NCBI GenBank assembly: GCA_034231615.1
Contig: CM067317.1
Coordinates: 1,696,501-1,760,500, forward strand
Length of the DNA: 64,000 nucleotides
Direction: 5' to 3'
Origin: Meghimatium bilineatum
Taxonomy: Eukaryota; Mollusca; Gastropoda; Stylommatophora; Philomycidae
In this document: one piece after another, positions 30,401 through 45,400 of the stretch
Position numbering within the stretch: the first letter of the stretch is position 1
Layout of the letters: the number at the start of each line of letters is the position of its first letter
Made by a program: the position numbers and the translations under genes
Notes under the pieces: generated by a model
What the model was told of the DNA's origin: nothing
Databases searched by the model: none
What the model saw: only the letters and a program-made list of their open reading frames with translations

Positions 30401-33400
30401 ACTCAACACACAAGTAAGGTAGAGTAAGATGAATTGTGAGCTTGTATCAGAGAAACATGAATATTCTTGATGGGTACAATTCAATTTGTGTATTTTATGT
30501 GAATTAAAATGTTGGAATATCTATTCTTGGTCTATATCTATGTATGTATGTATGTGTGTGTGCTTGGGTGTGTGTGTGTGTGTGTGCTTGGGTGTGTGTG
30601 CTTGGGTGTGTGTGTGTGTGTGTGCTTGGGTGCGTGCGTATATAAATATATATATTGTCTATTGTCTATCCCCAGGTGAATGATTGTTGATCGCATTCAC
30701 ACTTGCCGTTAAGCGTAGGGGTGGTATCTTAAGCTGTTGTTTCAAGGCCAGATGTGTCGCCGAGGTTGCATTTAGTCCATGTTTGTTCAAGGTTATCTTA
30801 ATGTTTTCTATCCACCGTTTTCTTGGTCTACCTTTGACTTTACGCCCGGATATTCTTGTATTATATGCTCTTATTGGTATTTGGTTTGGCTTCATTCTCA
30901 TAAGGTGACCGAACCATTTTGCTTGCTGTCTCTCAATATGTTCAACACATGACATTATACCAACTCTTTTCCTAATTTCATCATTTCTTATTTTATCTAG
31001 TTTGGTAACCATTGCAGCTTTCCTCAGACACTTTATTTCACATGTGACAATTTTTCTTTGCTGCGGAGCTGTTAAAGACCATGTTTGACATTGGTAGCAC
31101 AGTGTTGGTATATGTATATATCAAGTGACATATTCTTTCCAGAAGGTTGTCTTTGTCATAGATACTCTGAACTCATGTCTGTTCCGGACAAGCAGGCCTG
31201 CATTGGCCAGAGACATGTTCATACACTCTTCGATGTCGCTGGTCCATCGTCTTCTTAGTTTTCCTCTAATATATATGTGCCTGTGATGTCCTTGTACATT
31301 ACTGTGACGGACTTTGTGGCTCAGATTGAGATCTTGTGGGTCACATCTATCATCATCATGTACAGTAGATTATATTTGCTATAGAACAACAATACTAACA
31401 TCTGGTAAGACAGAAAGGTTTCTCTTACTGCAAGATATATTAGATATAATATAAGAAACTTACCCCCATTTTTATTGTATCCTCAAGTATGTTGTTGTTA
31501 TTTTAATTCACACACACACAACCACAGCACACAGACAGACACACACACACACACACACCTTTTTATGGCAGAAATTGTATTTTAATGAAAATTGCTTATT
31601 AGCAAAGTTATATTAAAGCTGGGGGGGGGGGGTGTTCGCAGAATTGTAGATATCCATGTTTATTTCAATGTATTCTGCACATATTTCTTGTAGAATAAAT
31701 GCACTGTACATGTATATACATATACACAGACATATCATGATATGACCAACTATATGCTACTGGCATGCCAGTTTTCTCTACCTCAACTGTCACAACATTT
31801 TTCTACCATTTCTTTAGGAATTATACCAGAGCTGCTTATCGGTAACTACACATGTAATACATCTAGAATGCTGAATACATCAACTGATTTCTCATAGTTT
31901 TAGATTACCAACACATTTGTCTTATTATTTTTAAGATATATGTCACGGCTTGAGAAGGTCTTATAATATCAAAATATAAGAAGGTCTTATAATGACAGTG
32001 TGAGAAGGTCTTATAATGTCAGCGTGAGAAGGTCTTATAATGTCAGTGTGAGAAGGTCTTATAATATCAAGATATAAGTAGGTCTTATAATGACAGTGTG
32101 AGAAGGTCTTCTATTGTCAGGACATGAGCAGGTCCTCTAATATCATGGCATGAGTAGGTCTTCTTTGAATGACACATGGCAATTCTGACTGCATGGAAGA
32201 ACTATTTACTAAAATTGTTTGTATGTAATAATAAATGCAATCCCATAAACATAAAGTTGTACAATGAAGAAACATCAATGAGTAAACATATGTTTCATTA
32301 CAGAACATACATTAAACACATTTCAACAGGTAGAGGCTTACATTTAAACAGGTAGAGGCTTATGTCCTAGGTATATGTATTTGTGTCTTTTGTTTTTACA
32401 TTAAAAAAGAATCCCACAAAATATAAAGGCTACAAAGATATTTGACTGATATGGCTGTGACTCCAAGTCCTGAGAGCCAATGTTACTTGACTGATATGGC
32501 TGTGACTCCAAGTCCTGAGAGCCAATGTTACTTGATTTCTAGAAGGGAGGGGATTGTTCTATTATTTGACTTTGTATTCAGCATTCTACCATAATTGAGA
32601 ATAACTATTGAACAGCACTTGAGTTCAACTTTTTCTATACTAACATCTGCAATCTGCATGCCATCATCAATAACCTGTAGTTCAACATCAATAACCTGCA
32701 TGCCATCATCAATAACCTGTAGTTCAACATCAATAACCTGCATGCCATCATCCACAAAATAAATAATGTTTTTATTTATTATCATTTTTCCATGTTGTGA
32801 TGTATATATTTCTGGCAAAAATCTGAACAACATTTTGGACCATAACCACCTTAAGTCTTCTGTTCCCGACCATTTTGGCACTGTGCGTTGCTCACGTGGC
32901 CGTTGCTATACATGCCCATATGTGGTTCAGATGTGCTCCAATTTAATTTCCCAAGGCCACTATCTAAATCAATGAGGCCTTTACATGTTTTCTTCGTCTT
33001 CTTCTTTTGTTCACTAATAATGTCTATATCTGCAGTGTTGTTTCTTGTATAAATTGGACAGTGTTTTCCATTTCTTGTTTTGTACCATAAAGTTTAACAT
33101 TCATTGGTGTATCAGAAGGCCAGTATGTGCATCTTAATGTGTCATAGTTTGCACATTCTTGAAGGATATGTTCTGAAGTCTGGTTGACTTGTCCACAATT
33201 ACACTTTGCTGTTGTGCCAATTTTAAATTTTGTATACATATGGCTATTTAGTCTATTGTGTCCAGTTCTCAGTCAAAATATGATGACCTGTTCTTTGTTA
33301 AGTAGGTGGTAGTCGTCCCGTGGAGGTAAGTTAGGCTTTCGTTGTGCATTTATCATGGATTTCTTTTGGTGATAGCTGATTGGTACATCCGGTTGCTGCA

Positions 33401-36400
33401 TGTTAGCACCTTCCTTGGCGAGTTGATCAGCTCTCTCATTTCCTGCTATTCCACAGTGTGATGGAATCCATTGCAGTATAACTCTACACCTATTTTGTAC
33501 TATGGACAATACCTCTTTTAACTCTGGAAGTTTATTGGATTGTAATGCCTCTAGTACTGACCTTGCATCTGTAAGTATTACAATAGGGTGTGAGGTCCTG
33601 TCCAATGTTAACAGTTTCTCTGCAGCTGTATAAATAGCTTTGACTTCAGAGTCATAGTTGTTGCAGTAATTCCCTGTTGGTATACAAGTGGTATCAGTGG
33701 TGCCATCTGGGTATTCTACATATACACCACTTCCTCCATTTTTTACTGCATTCTGTGCTGATCCATCTGTATATACTCTGGTCCATAGATCACTTGGGTA
33801 AACATCATCAAGGAAACTTAGAGCTGCTATTCTTTTCTGCAGATTATTCTGATGTTCATCCCCATGCACACCTGCTACTGTTGTTTGGATGGTCACTGGT
33901 AGGCATGTCCGTTTTTCCCATGGGGTGTGTTCTGGTTGAGATGTCAGTGGTATTGTTACCTCTGGCAGATCCAATTCCTGTCTACGTAGACGCTTGGCCT
34001 GGTGTATGAAGCTGCTTCTTTTAAGCCATCCTTGTGACAGATTCTGGAATCTTTCCTTCATTGGGTGACTATGGTGGGAAAGAAACTTTTCTCCATGAAT
34101 TATAATTTTAGTATCTCTACGCTCTTTCAATGACTGCATCCCTTCGATATTCTGCATTTCTATGATTGGTGTGGATCTCATTGCGCCTGTAATGATTCTA
34201 AGTGCTTGGTTCTGTACTCTATCTAGGTTTTGTAGTGTAGTGTTTGATGATGAACTCCATGCTGTAGAACCATATTCCAAGTGTGGTCGAATGGCTTGCT
34301 GGTATACATTTTTTAGAATTCTTTCATTAGCTCCCCAAGTTGTCCCACTCAGTTTTCTTAGTATAGCTATCTTCCTTCTAGCCTTTGTTTCTGCTTTGCT
34401 GATATGATGTTTCCATGTCATTTTGGCATCAAATGTTACACCAAGATATGTGGGTTGGTCATCTACCTTTAAGATAGTTTTATTTACATAGATGTTTCCT
34501 GCTCTTTGTTTTGGTGAAAGTGTAAAAAGGGTTGTTGCTGACTTCTCTATATTGATACTTACACACCATTTGTCAGCCCAATTAGTCAAAATGTCCATGG
34601 CTCTCTGAAGCATTTTTGTGGCAACCATGGCGCTCTCATGTGTGCACCATAGAACCACGTCATCTGCATATAGTGCTGCCTTAGTTCCACAGGGTATTTC
34701 TTCAATTAGATCATTGATAAATATGAGAAAAAGAGTGGGTGATAGAACTCCTTCTTGAGGCACTCCATGGCGTAGTAATACTTTCCTACATTTTTTGCCA
34801 TTTACTTGTACTCTGGCTCTTCTATTGTGAAGAAAGGTTTTCGTCCATCTATACATATTTCCACATATCTTGTAGTTTCTCATTTTTTGAAGCAATCCTT
34901 CTTTCCATACTTTATCAAAGGCCTTCTGTAAATCAATCCATGCCACTAAAACTGATTTTTTTGTCTTGGAAAGCATCCTCAATTTCCTGTGAGAGGTATG
35001 TGGTTTGATCCTCTGTGGAGTAGCATTGCCTGAAACCTGCCTGCTGTGGTGCAAGGAATTTTCTACTTTCCAGGTGAAATTTTAGTCTTAGGTTTATGAT
35101 GCGCTCCATTGTTTTGCACCGGCAACTTGTAAGACTAATTGGTCTGTTGCTAGTTGGTGTTGTTCCATCTTTTCCAGGTTTAAGCAAAGGGACCATAATT
35201 TATTCTCTCCAGATTTGTGGTATTTTCCCGGTAGTCCAGCTAATATTTAGGATGTCCAATAGTTTCCTTGTGGCTGTTGTTCCTAGATTCTTTATCATTT
35301 CATTTGATATTTCATCAATACCTGGGGACTTATTTAGCTTTAGTTTAGAGACTGCTAATTCCAATTCACTATATGTGAACAATGTATCCATAATTTCATA
35401 TGTGCTGTTTTCATCACTGATTCTAGTCTGAGCATGTTCCAATTTACTTTTTTGGTCGCTCCGCAGTGTATGCTGTTTCTCTGGACTAATTTCAATATTG
35501 TAGTCTTGAGCAAATATCCTAGCGAAATTATCTACTGCTTGCTTTCCTGTAATCATTTTGCCATTCTGTACGAGTGTTATGTTTGTGCTTCTTCCTGTTC
35601 CCTCATCATTTAGTTGTTTGACCAGTTTCCACAGTTTTCTTCCATCCTTTTCAAAATTTAAGGATTCTGTTTTCTCTTTCCAGCTCTTTCTTCTAGCTTC
35701 TAGTTTGGCTCTTTGGAATTTAGCTTTTGCGTGTTGGTGTTTGTTGTGATGTTCCTGACTTGGGTTATTTTCCACTTCCGTCCGTGCTTTTTCTAATTCC
35801 TCTTGCAGCAGTTCTAGTTGTTCACTCCAGTATGGCTTGTATTGTTTGCGTGCTCCTCTTGGTATTGCTTCCTTGGCAGCTTGATGAATACATTTATTGA
35901 ACTCTTTGACTATGGCATTTATGTCTTTTCCTTCCATATCTATTTGTCCAGCTAAAACACTACTGCGGTGTTTAAATAGTCCGCAATTTGCTTTTTTATA
36001 ATTCCATCTTGGAAGGCTACATGCATTTCCTGTGAGTTAATTTTTAATACTAAGGAGGACTGGTCGATGGTCGTTACCTCTAAGTTGCTTCCCCACTGTT
36101 CTATTGATTTCCCAGTTTAGGTCTGCTGAGTACAATGCCAAGTCTGGCGTGGAAGTGGTTTGCCATGCTCTTGAGTAGTATGTTGGAGGATCTTTTGGCT
36201 TATTAAGCAATAGAAGACATTTATCGTCTTGCCAGCTTTCAAGTTCTTCTCCTCTTTTATCCATGTGGTCATAACCCCAGCTTTGAGAGTGACTATTAAA
36301 ATCTCCACATACTATCAGTCTTCCTCTGTACGGTATTGTGTCCAGGGAAAGGGACTGGTCATTTGGACAATAATAATTTAGTAGGTTGAAGTCTGTGTTC

Positions 36401-39400
36401 TTGGTCTTTAGTTGTAGGACCTGATATTCTGCTCCTTCCATGTATAGCTCAGTTTGATGTGCACTGATATTATTTTTGACTAGGGTTAATATACCTCCTT
36501 TTCTTCTGTCTATTCGATCAGCTCTAAAGCACTGATAACCTGCAATTTTAAAGGCTACATCTTTGCTGAAGTGTGTCTCTTGTATGCAACAAATGCTGAC
36601 CTGTTCCTTAAGAAGGGTGTTTTCTAATTCTAATTTCTTGCTAAAGCCATCTTTTTTGCTATTTACACCCTCAGCATTCCAGTGCATTATTGTAAGTGGT
36701 GTCTCATTGGTTGGTAATATTTGTTGGTCAGTGATATTACTCTTGTGCCTCCTGGCTCCACAAGGCAATCGAAGAGGACCTCCAGTCGTATGGGGTGGGC
36801 CCTTTTGAGGTATAGGGCCCGGTGCTACTCCTGCCTGGTGAGTCGTCACAGGGTTAGCACCATAACGGGGTAATGCAGATATAGACATTCATGTGCAATA
36901 ATGCATGACATTCTGATTGTTGCGGTGCGACTTCTGGCCAAATGTCACTGACTTCAGCACCTTTACTTGCTAGGCAAGACTGTGGTCCTGCCCGAATGTG
37001 GGAGGGCCCGGCCAGTCTTAGTTTCCAGCCTCTGCTGGCTGAACTAAGCCCCATCTCCACGCCAAGGAGCTGGCCTCGATGGGGGCCTTTACATGTGAAT
37101 CCCGTAATGTTATTTACGTTATCATATGTAAACGCTGCAAACAGTACATCGGGGAAACCGGCTTAAGATTGAGAAATCACTTTTGTAACCATCTTCATGC
37201 CATCAAGCACAAAACCCCTACTCCTGTGGCCACACACTTCAACTGCGATGGTCATCATGGTGCTTGTGATTTTCAGGTCACTGCCATCAGATCCTGCACC
37301 ACCAATGATAGATCTAGGTATGCTCTAGAAAATTGTCTTATTTTTTAATTGGGTACCCTCAAGCCTTTTGTACTCAATTCCAACCACTCTTTTGTCTCGT
37401 ACTGGGTTGGTGTGGTCTTGATTCATTTTGTTCCATCATTTACATTATCTTTTTGTTTGTTTCGTTTCCTCATATATTTATGTTTTCCTGTCCTTCCGGC
37501 ATCTCATTTCCATATTTCTGTTGGATACGTTTGTGTGGTGTAATAATTTACATTCATCATCTTTTGGTGTTTTGTGCATTTCTTGATAAAGACCTTGTGG
37601 TTGAAACGTTGAATATGTTTTGTGTATTGTGTTTTGTATGTTTTCTTGTGTGCACATCATTACTCACTAGTTTTATTGATAGTCCGTCGTGTCTGAGTGA
37701 AGCGATTATATTACCTGTTTTACATAAGTACTATGTCTACAGAGTGTGTTCTGGAGCTGGGGACCCTTTTGACATGGGCATTGGTCACTTTGGACAGGCT
37801 TCATTTTGTGGAGATGTGCTTGTAGTCTGCAGTGTCCTGTGCAGAGCCTAAAAATTGTGGTTTGCTTAGCTTTTGAATAGGATCCTGTAGAAAGTTGCTG
37901 CCTGTTGTCTGACTCCATGTATGTTTTTATTTTCTTTTGATGAGAGTTTTTTCTTCAGTCAGTGATATTCTGTGCTGGAATTGTTCCTTTTGATGAGAGT
38001 TTGTGCTTCAATCAGTGATATTCTGTGCTGGAATTGTTCCTTTTTTGCACCTGCTTTTGCCAGTATGTCAGCTACTTCCTCTCCTGCAATTCCACAGTGT
38101 GCAGGGATCCACTGCATCACAACTTTATTGTTAGCAGATAGTTGATTTAGAAGTTCTAAAGTTGTTTTTGTTAGATCTTTAGGCTCATTTTGGACACACA
38201 TAGTGTGTGTTATTTCTGGCAGAGGTATAAGCAAAATGTATTCACAGATCTTACACAATTAAAAAAGAAAATCTTACACAATACTGTATGTTATTTAATG
38301 TATTTATTTTCATCAATTATTTTATATCACCTTCCCTTTACAGAACAATGTCCTCACTGCAACTCTGTAAGCCGCTCAGTTCTGTACAAGCTGTCCAGCC
38401 TATTTCAGCATAATATTCAGAAGGTCTGTGATATCCTGTGTCCATAGCCTTGGCCTGCCTCTTGTTCTATTTTCCTGCATGATTAAACTTTCTAAACCAT
38501 TGTTTCTGTTTAATATGTGGTCATCATGAGTTTCTTGACATTATATAGTCTCAGTAGTTTTCTATTGCTTTCTCAGTGAGTCTTGTCACTTATCAATCAC
38601 AATCCTTGATGCTTCCTTAGCCCAGTACAGGACCTTTACAGCTCCTGTCTTCAAAGTCATCGTCGACAATATGATCTTCCACTTCTATCAGCAGATGTGT
38701 ATACTGTAGGGGAGGGCATCAGCCGACTAGCTAAACTTATTGCCCAGGGTGGTTGCGCTGCTGTACATAGACATATACCTGGAGTCATACTTGAGCTAGA
38801 AAGGAGTGAGGGTACCAAATAAGATCCTGGCCTTCCCAAGGGAAAGTGGCTGCCCCTCACCATGAGGTACTATCCCTTACACACTTCTGTCCTTACCCCC
38901 CCCCCCCCCCCCCCACACACACACACATACAAAATCTTGACCACCGTTAAAATAATAACTACTATCAAAATATATTGTTTCTAAATCGCACAATATGAAC
39001 TCATCAAAACAGCAATAGCTTTTTATACACTGTATCTTTCTTTGATAGAGTGTTGGCAGCATTGACCATTAAGTCTGTTTGATAAAGTGCTTAAAGCATT
39101 GACCATTAAGCCTGTTCGATAGAGTGCTGGAAGCATTGACCATTAAACCCATTTGATAGAGTGCTGGAAGCATTGACCATTAAGTCTATTTGATAGAGTG
39201 CTGGAAGCATTGACCATTAAGTCTATTTGATAGAGTGCTGGAAGCATTGACCATTAAGCCTGTTTTATAGAGTGCTGGAAGCATTGACCATTAAACCTAT
39301 TTGATAAAGTGCTGAAAGCATTGAGCATTAGGCCTGTTTGTCTAAATAAGCAACACACTTTAACTCTTCTTCTTCTTCTGCGTTCATTCTCAAACTCCTG

Positions 39401-42400
39401 CAGATTAGCAGAATGTAGTCCAGAGAACAGAATGCGTCGTATCATGGTTTACAGCATAGCTGCGATATCTGCGCCTTTTGACCTGACACATCTGACTTCA
39501 GCATGGCTTTGGGTCACTGACCCTATATGGGATGGGACAGCCAACTCCATCCCATAACCTCCTTAGTCGCCTTTTACGACATACATGGAAGGTAAACAGT
39601 ATTGTTATTCTTTGCTCCCCTTTCGGGACTCGGCAACACACGGGTGACTTTTACTCTATTTAGTAGTGTCTTTAGACAACATAACATATGGTTTCAGTTA
39701 AATCTGTGTAATAGGCCTACGCCTACATATATTTTAGGTCTAGAAATAAAGAATTGGATTCACATATAAACCTGTACAACAAAATTATACAAAACAGAAC
39801 TACTATAGACCTATAAACTATTAAGTCCAGTCAGATTTCTGTAACCTTGTCATGTGTTTGTTATTGGTTCTAGAAGAGTTAACACTGACACTCTCACTAC
39901 TAATATTAATACCCTCACCTATTGACACTGACACTCTCACTACTAATATGGACAACCTAACCTATTAACACTGACCAGTTTTTAATATGGACTACTTATA
40001 TGGATACCCTAAAAAGCAAGATGGACAGTTATCATGATGATTATGCTCGTGTCTACTTGACCAGTTCTCCAGGGTAAGTTACAGGCACATGTCGTTACAT
40101 CTTAACAAAAACATATTTGACATAGGTACTTGAGGTACATATAACTAAACATCGTATACGTGGAGAAACGTGGTCCCAGTAATGATTGTGTAGATTGTGT
40201 ATTACCTACTGTATTGCCATTGGATATCTTGATTATCAGGCCAGGACATGCAGGGTTGAAGGATATGAGTGAACCGATACACTTGCCAGAATGGCCACAG
40301 TGTCAGAAGTTACATCACTGAATCAATCTGACATAGTTAATGCATTAAGTGACCTCTTCTGCTCCGAAGATTTCTATAAATGGGAATCATGGTCATTCTC
40401 AAGACTGCATGAGATCTGTATAAAAATTAGAACAATCTGTATAAAAATTAGAACAATCTGTATAAAAATTAGAACAATCTGTATAGAGATTGGAACAATC
40501 TGTATAGAGAAATATAAATACAGTGGAATCTCCTGATTAAAAACTTGGTCTGGACAGACACAATATCTATGTAATAACAAACATTCGGTATATTGAGTAC
40601 AAACAATGGAATATAGATGAAATATAATTGGGGATTTTTCAATAGTGTTGTTATATAAGGAAGTTGGTTATACAAGTATGAGCTATTCAAGGAGTATACT
40701 TTACATATACGATGAGACTGATAAGTCGGTATCCAACTGAAACTGTCAGCAGCTATACTCTGATGGATTTATTCAGATGGGTATCAGAGCACTGATGGAC
40801 TTATCCAGTGTGCACTGATGATAAACTTCAGTCATAACTGTTTGCTGTTCAATGCTTTGACAACTTGATCATGTGTATTTTTTGTACTCGTTACTCTCTC
40901 AAGCCGACTAGATGACCCATTAGTCCTGGCAGGTCTCGCCAATGGAAAGATAGCCTTGTATCCCATGTCAGAAATTCTACAGGTTGGTTCTGTTTTGTTG
41001 TCAAATGTCTTCTATATTTTTGTGTATATATAATAGTCCGATATATTTATTAGTATAGTCATGTCTTTGATGTTGTGTGACTCAAGTAGGATGTTTCTTG
41101 TATACTCATATCTTTGATGTTGTTGTGACTCAAGTAGGATGTTTCTTGGATAGTCATGTCTTTGATGTTGTGTGACTCAAGTAGGATGTTTCTTGTATAG
41201 TCATGTCTTTGATGTTGTTGTGACTCAAGTAGGATGTTTCTTGTATATTCATATCTTTGATGTTGTGTGACTCAAGTAGGATGTTTCTTGTATAGTCATA
41301 TCTTTGATGTTGTTGTGACTCAAGTAGGATGTTTCTTGTATAGTCATGTCTTTGATGTTGTGTGACTCAAGTAGGATGTTTCAAGCCTATGTATAGCGTA
41401 GTATCCAGTGCTAACAAGCCTATGTCTAGCCTAGCTGGAGTATCCAGTGCTGACAAACCTATGTCTAGCCTAGTATCCAGTGCTGACAAACCTATGTCTA
41501 GCCTAGTATCCAGTGCTGACAAACCTATGTCTAGCCTAGTATCCAGTGCTGGCAAGCCTATGTCTAGCCTAGTATCCAGTGCTGACAAGCCTATGTCTAG
41601 TCAAATTGGAGTATCCTGTGCTGACAAGCCTATGTCCAGCCTAATTGGAGTGTCCAGTGATTAATAAGCCATTGTGTGTCCTAGATGGAGTATCCAGTGC
41701 TTAACAAGTCTATCTGTATGCTAACTAGAATGTACAGTGCTAAAATGCCTTGTGTAGTCTAGCTGGAGTGAAAGTGTTAACAAACCTGTGTATATCTAAG
41801 GATGACAGAGAGGTCAGCTAGTGTTGTCATTATAGACAACTAACTTAGTCTTCTTGTTGACTACAATGTTAAGATAATTTTCACTCCTATTGACATGTTC
41901 TGTGCCAGATACCAATGGTAGATATTCTCTTGTTGACATGCTCTATGCCAGAGATGATAGAACCTTATAGATCTTCTCTTGATAACCCTGTTTCAGGAAC
42001 CAACCATGGATCCTATAGAAATGAAACTTGGAGAAGTCTATGAACCTGTCAGGTGTATCATGCGCAGCGGACCAGAACGGCGAATTATTGCATCTTGTGG
42101 AACAAAAGTGGTTGTCATGGATACAAGAATGGGTGTGGCTGTGGAAAATATATTTGACACAGTGGAAAGAAGGTATTTCTTGACATCTGACCTCATCGTT
42201 CATCATTCAGAATCAACATAATCATTCAATATGTGTGAGAGAATCTGTAGATAATGTTTGAGTTTCATTCATTCAATTTTCAAGGGAATCTGTAGATAAT
42301 GTTTGAGTTTCATTCATTCAGTGTTTGATGAATCAGCAAACAGTAATAGGTTTACATTATTCGTATTTATCCAATAAATGAACATTCAACAGAGACAGTT

Positions 42401-45400
42401 TTACAGTATCTTTCATGCAATGTGTCCAATATCAATACATAGTGTTAATCATTTAGTGTGAAACTGCAAATAATGTATTCATATTGTAACTGTTATAGTT
42501 GTCATGTATTCATATTGTAACTGTTATAGTTGTCATGAGAACTCTCTATGTTTCCTACTTGTCTACGTCGAATTCTCAAGCAAACAATGACAGAATCATA
42601 AACTAAAACATCAGAAGACTAACAAACACAATGTCAACCCTGGATTACATCAGAAGACAACAGATTAAGTGGTTTTTGCATGCTTCCAGACTACCATCAG
42701 ACAGTGCCCCTCAAAAAGCATTACTATACAGACACGATGGATATAAAGCCAGGGGGAGACCTTGCAAAGGATGGATTACAGAAATAATAGTCAACGAAAA
42801 CAAACATATATGAAGCATACAAAAAAGCCATGTACAGAGAACTCTTCTACCCCTGATGCTGCAAGTCATAAAGCCGCAAAGAAAGAAAGATAGTTGTAAT
42901 GTGTTCATATTGTAATTGACACATGCTGGCTGTCATAGTTGTAATGTGTTCATATTGTAATTGACACATGCTGGCTGTCAAAGTTGTAATGTGTTCATAT
43001 TGTAATTGACACATGCTGGCTGTTATAGTTGTAATGTGTTCATATTGTAATTGACACATGCTGGCTGTTATAGTTGTAATGTGTTCATATTGTAATTGAC
43101 ACATGCTGGCTGTCATAGTTGTAATGTGTTCATATTGTAATTGACACATGCTGGCTGTCATAGTTGTAATGTATGATTAATGAATTACTTGATGACACTG
43201 TTGACAGCAACCCAGCTTCTGCTCCAATAACGTGCATGGCATGTGGACGACATCTATTTATAGCTCAGCGCAGCAGCCATGTTCTTCAAGCTTGGGATGT
43301 CTCACGCAGCAGGCAGAAAGTCTCCATCAACATCAGTGACACCTTCAAGTAAGTGCTTTATATTCTGTAATACTCTAGTGTCCAGACTGTCCTAACTACC
43401 CGGTAGGTTGCTCTTCTTTCACCAACTATTAGATACGCATTGATGATGTTCATCCCTCGTAATTAACGATTTTACCAAAACTCAACCAAAATAAAAAATA
43501 AAATAATAATAAGTAAATAGAGATAAGAAAGTTTATAGTGTGATTTTCAATGATTAAATAATTGGGTTGAGAAATGACTAGTGCTGTAACTGTAATAGGT
43601 TTACAGTGTGGAAGAGTTGCGCTAATTGTCAACCACACTCTCTCTCCTGAGTTTTATCTTGGTTCAGTGGCAAGACAAAGTCAAGACAACTGGGAGAAAA
43701 TAAGGTGCAGTGGATGGCCAGAGCGTACTATGTGTCTATCCATGCTCTGTGCTGTCCACACAGCTTTGATATTAACGCCTATCTATCCATTTAATTACCT
43801 GCCAACTTCTCTCACGTATTTTGCTGCAAATAGTGTTTGTCTGTGGTCACAGCATTATGGGAGTTTTAGAGAGGTGTTTGGCAGACACCAGAGTATTAAA
43901 ACAAACTACCACTCAACTGTCATTTTTTAACTGTAATTGTATGAGTTTTAAGTGAGTTTTGTCTTAGGTATCTGTAGCCCAGAATATAAGAGCAATAGGT
44001 TTGTGCAGGATTGAATTAATGCATTAGAGGTAACAAGAACCACCATTAATGTACTTGAAACTTTGTTAACTACAGTGCTACGGGCACGTGATAAGACATT
44101 ACTCACTGAAAAAAAACATTTCTTCAAAGTACGGTGGAGGGTGGAAGAAGATGATGTGGCCAGAAGAAGACATGGCTGGATAATATGAAAGAATGGACAG
44201 GGTGTGAAGTTTCCAAACTCATCAGGATGGTAGAGGACAGAGATGGGTGGAGATTTTCTGCACCAAAGATCTCAATGTGATACCCCTATGACAGATTATG
44301 GGTTTTACTACAGTGTAATCCCTCTATAGTGCATTCTTTTATAACACATTTCCCTGTATAACAACACTTTTCACAATTCCCCAGTTATATTTATTCTATA
44401 TTGTTTGTATTGTATATAGCAAATTTCTGTTATAACACAAATGTTGTCCGTCCAAACCAAGTTGTTATAACACAAATGTTGTTCGTCCAAACCAAGTTGT
44501 TATAACGTGTTCAACTGTATTAATATTATTAATGACCACTTCTTACTTGTAATCTTCTTTCATGGCATATTCTAGAGTGTAGCACAAGTCACAATCTGAA
44601 TATCTCATCTCATTTAACCACTCACAATCTTTAGAAAGCATGAATTGAGAAACACACATGATAACAGTGTGTGTGTGTGTTTATCTGGAGACACAGTTCC
44701 AACGGATCATGTATAATCACAGGTCACTATTTATTATTGGAGATTAACACTTTCACTGCCACATCTTTGTAATCCACATTTCCCACTGCTACATTTTTGT
44801 AATCCACGTTTCCCACTGCTACATCTTTGTAATCCACGTTTCCCACTACTACATCTTTGTAATCCACGTTTCCCACTGCCACATCTTTGTAATCCACATT
44901 TTCCACTGCTACATCTTTGTAATCCACGTTTCCCACTGCTACAATATTTGTTAGATATGATGAGTTTTGCCAGTTTTAAGAAATAAAAAAAAACAAGCAA
45001 ATACTTTAAATGATCGTTTGAAATCAAACAATAACTTTAAGTGATAGTTTTAAGAAATAAAATTTAAAAAATCAAGCAATAAATTTATGTGATTGCATTA
45101 ATAAATAAATAAAAAATCAAACAATAACTTTAAGTGATCGTTTTAAGAAATAAATATAAAATCAAGCAATAATTTTATGTGATAATTTTAAGAAATAAAT
45201 TACTATAAAAAACAACTTAAGTGATCACTTTAAGAAATTAATTTTAAAATCAAGCAATAACTTTAAGTGATAGCTTTCAAGAAATAAATTTAAAAAATCA
45301 AGCAATAACTTTAAGTGATAGCTTTCAAGAAATAAATTTTAAAAATCAAGCAATAACTTTAAGTGATATCTTTAAGAAATAAATTTAGAAAAATCAAGCA

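Larger units (their letters stand above)
37084..37680 (+). mobile_element. Penelope-like element, GIY-YIG domain and 3' region
   Basis: 37090-37350 encodes [18 protein letters not shown], then [15 protein letters not shown], a GIY-YIG endonuclease (IYVI..YIGETG), ending in [11 protein letters not shown] frameshift near 37290-37350 leads to the stop at 37346. The T-rich 3' region contains a hammerhead-like core at 37582-37611. Confidence 0.82.

Noticed and set aside
33677..35749. Plus-strand frames opposite the large LINE
   Set aside because: Antisense shadows of the RT and RNase H frame.
43574..43930. 118-codon plus-strand frame as an additional exon
   Set aside because: The LRRK frame joins 43348 to 48593 directly and the frame shows no known domain.
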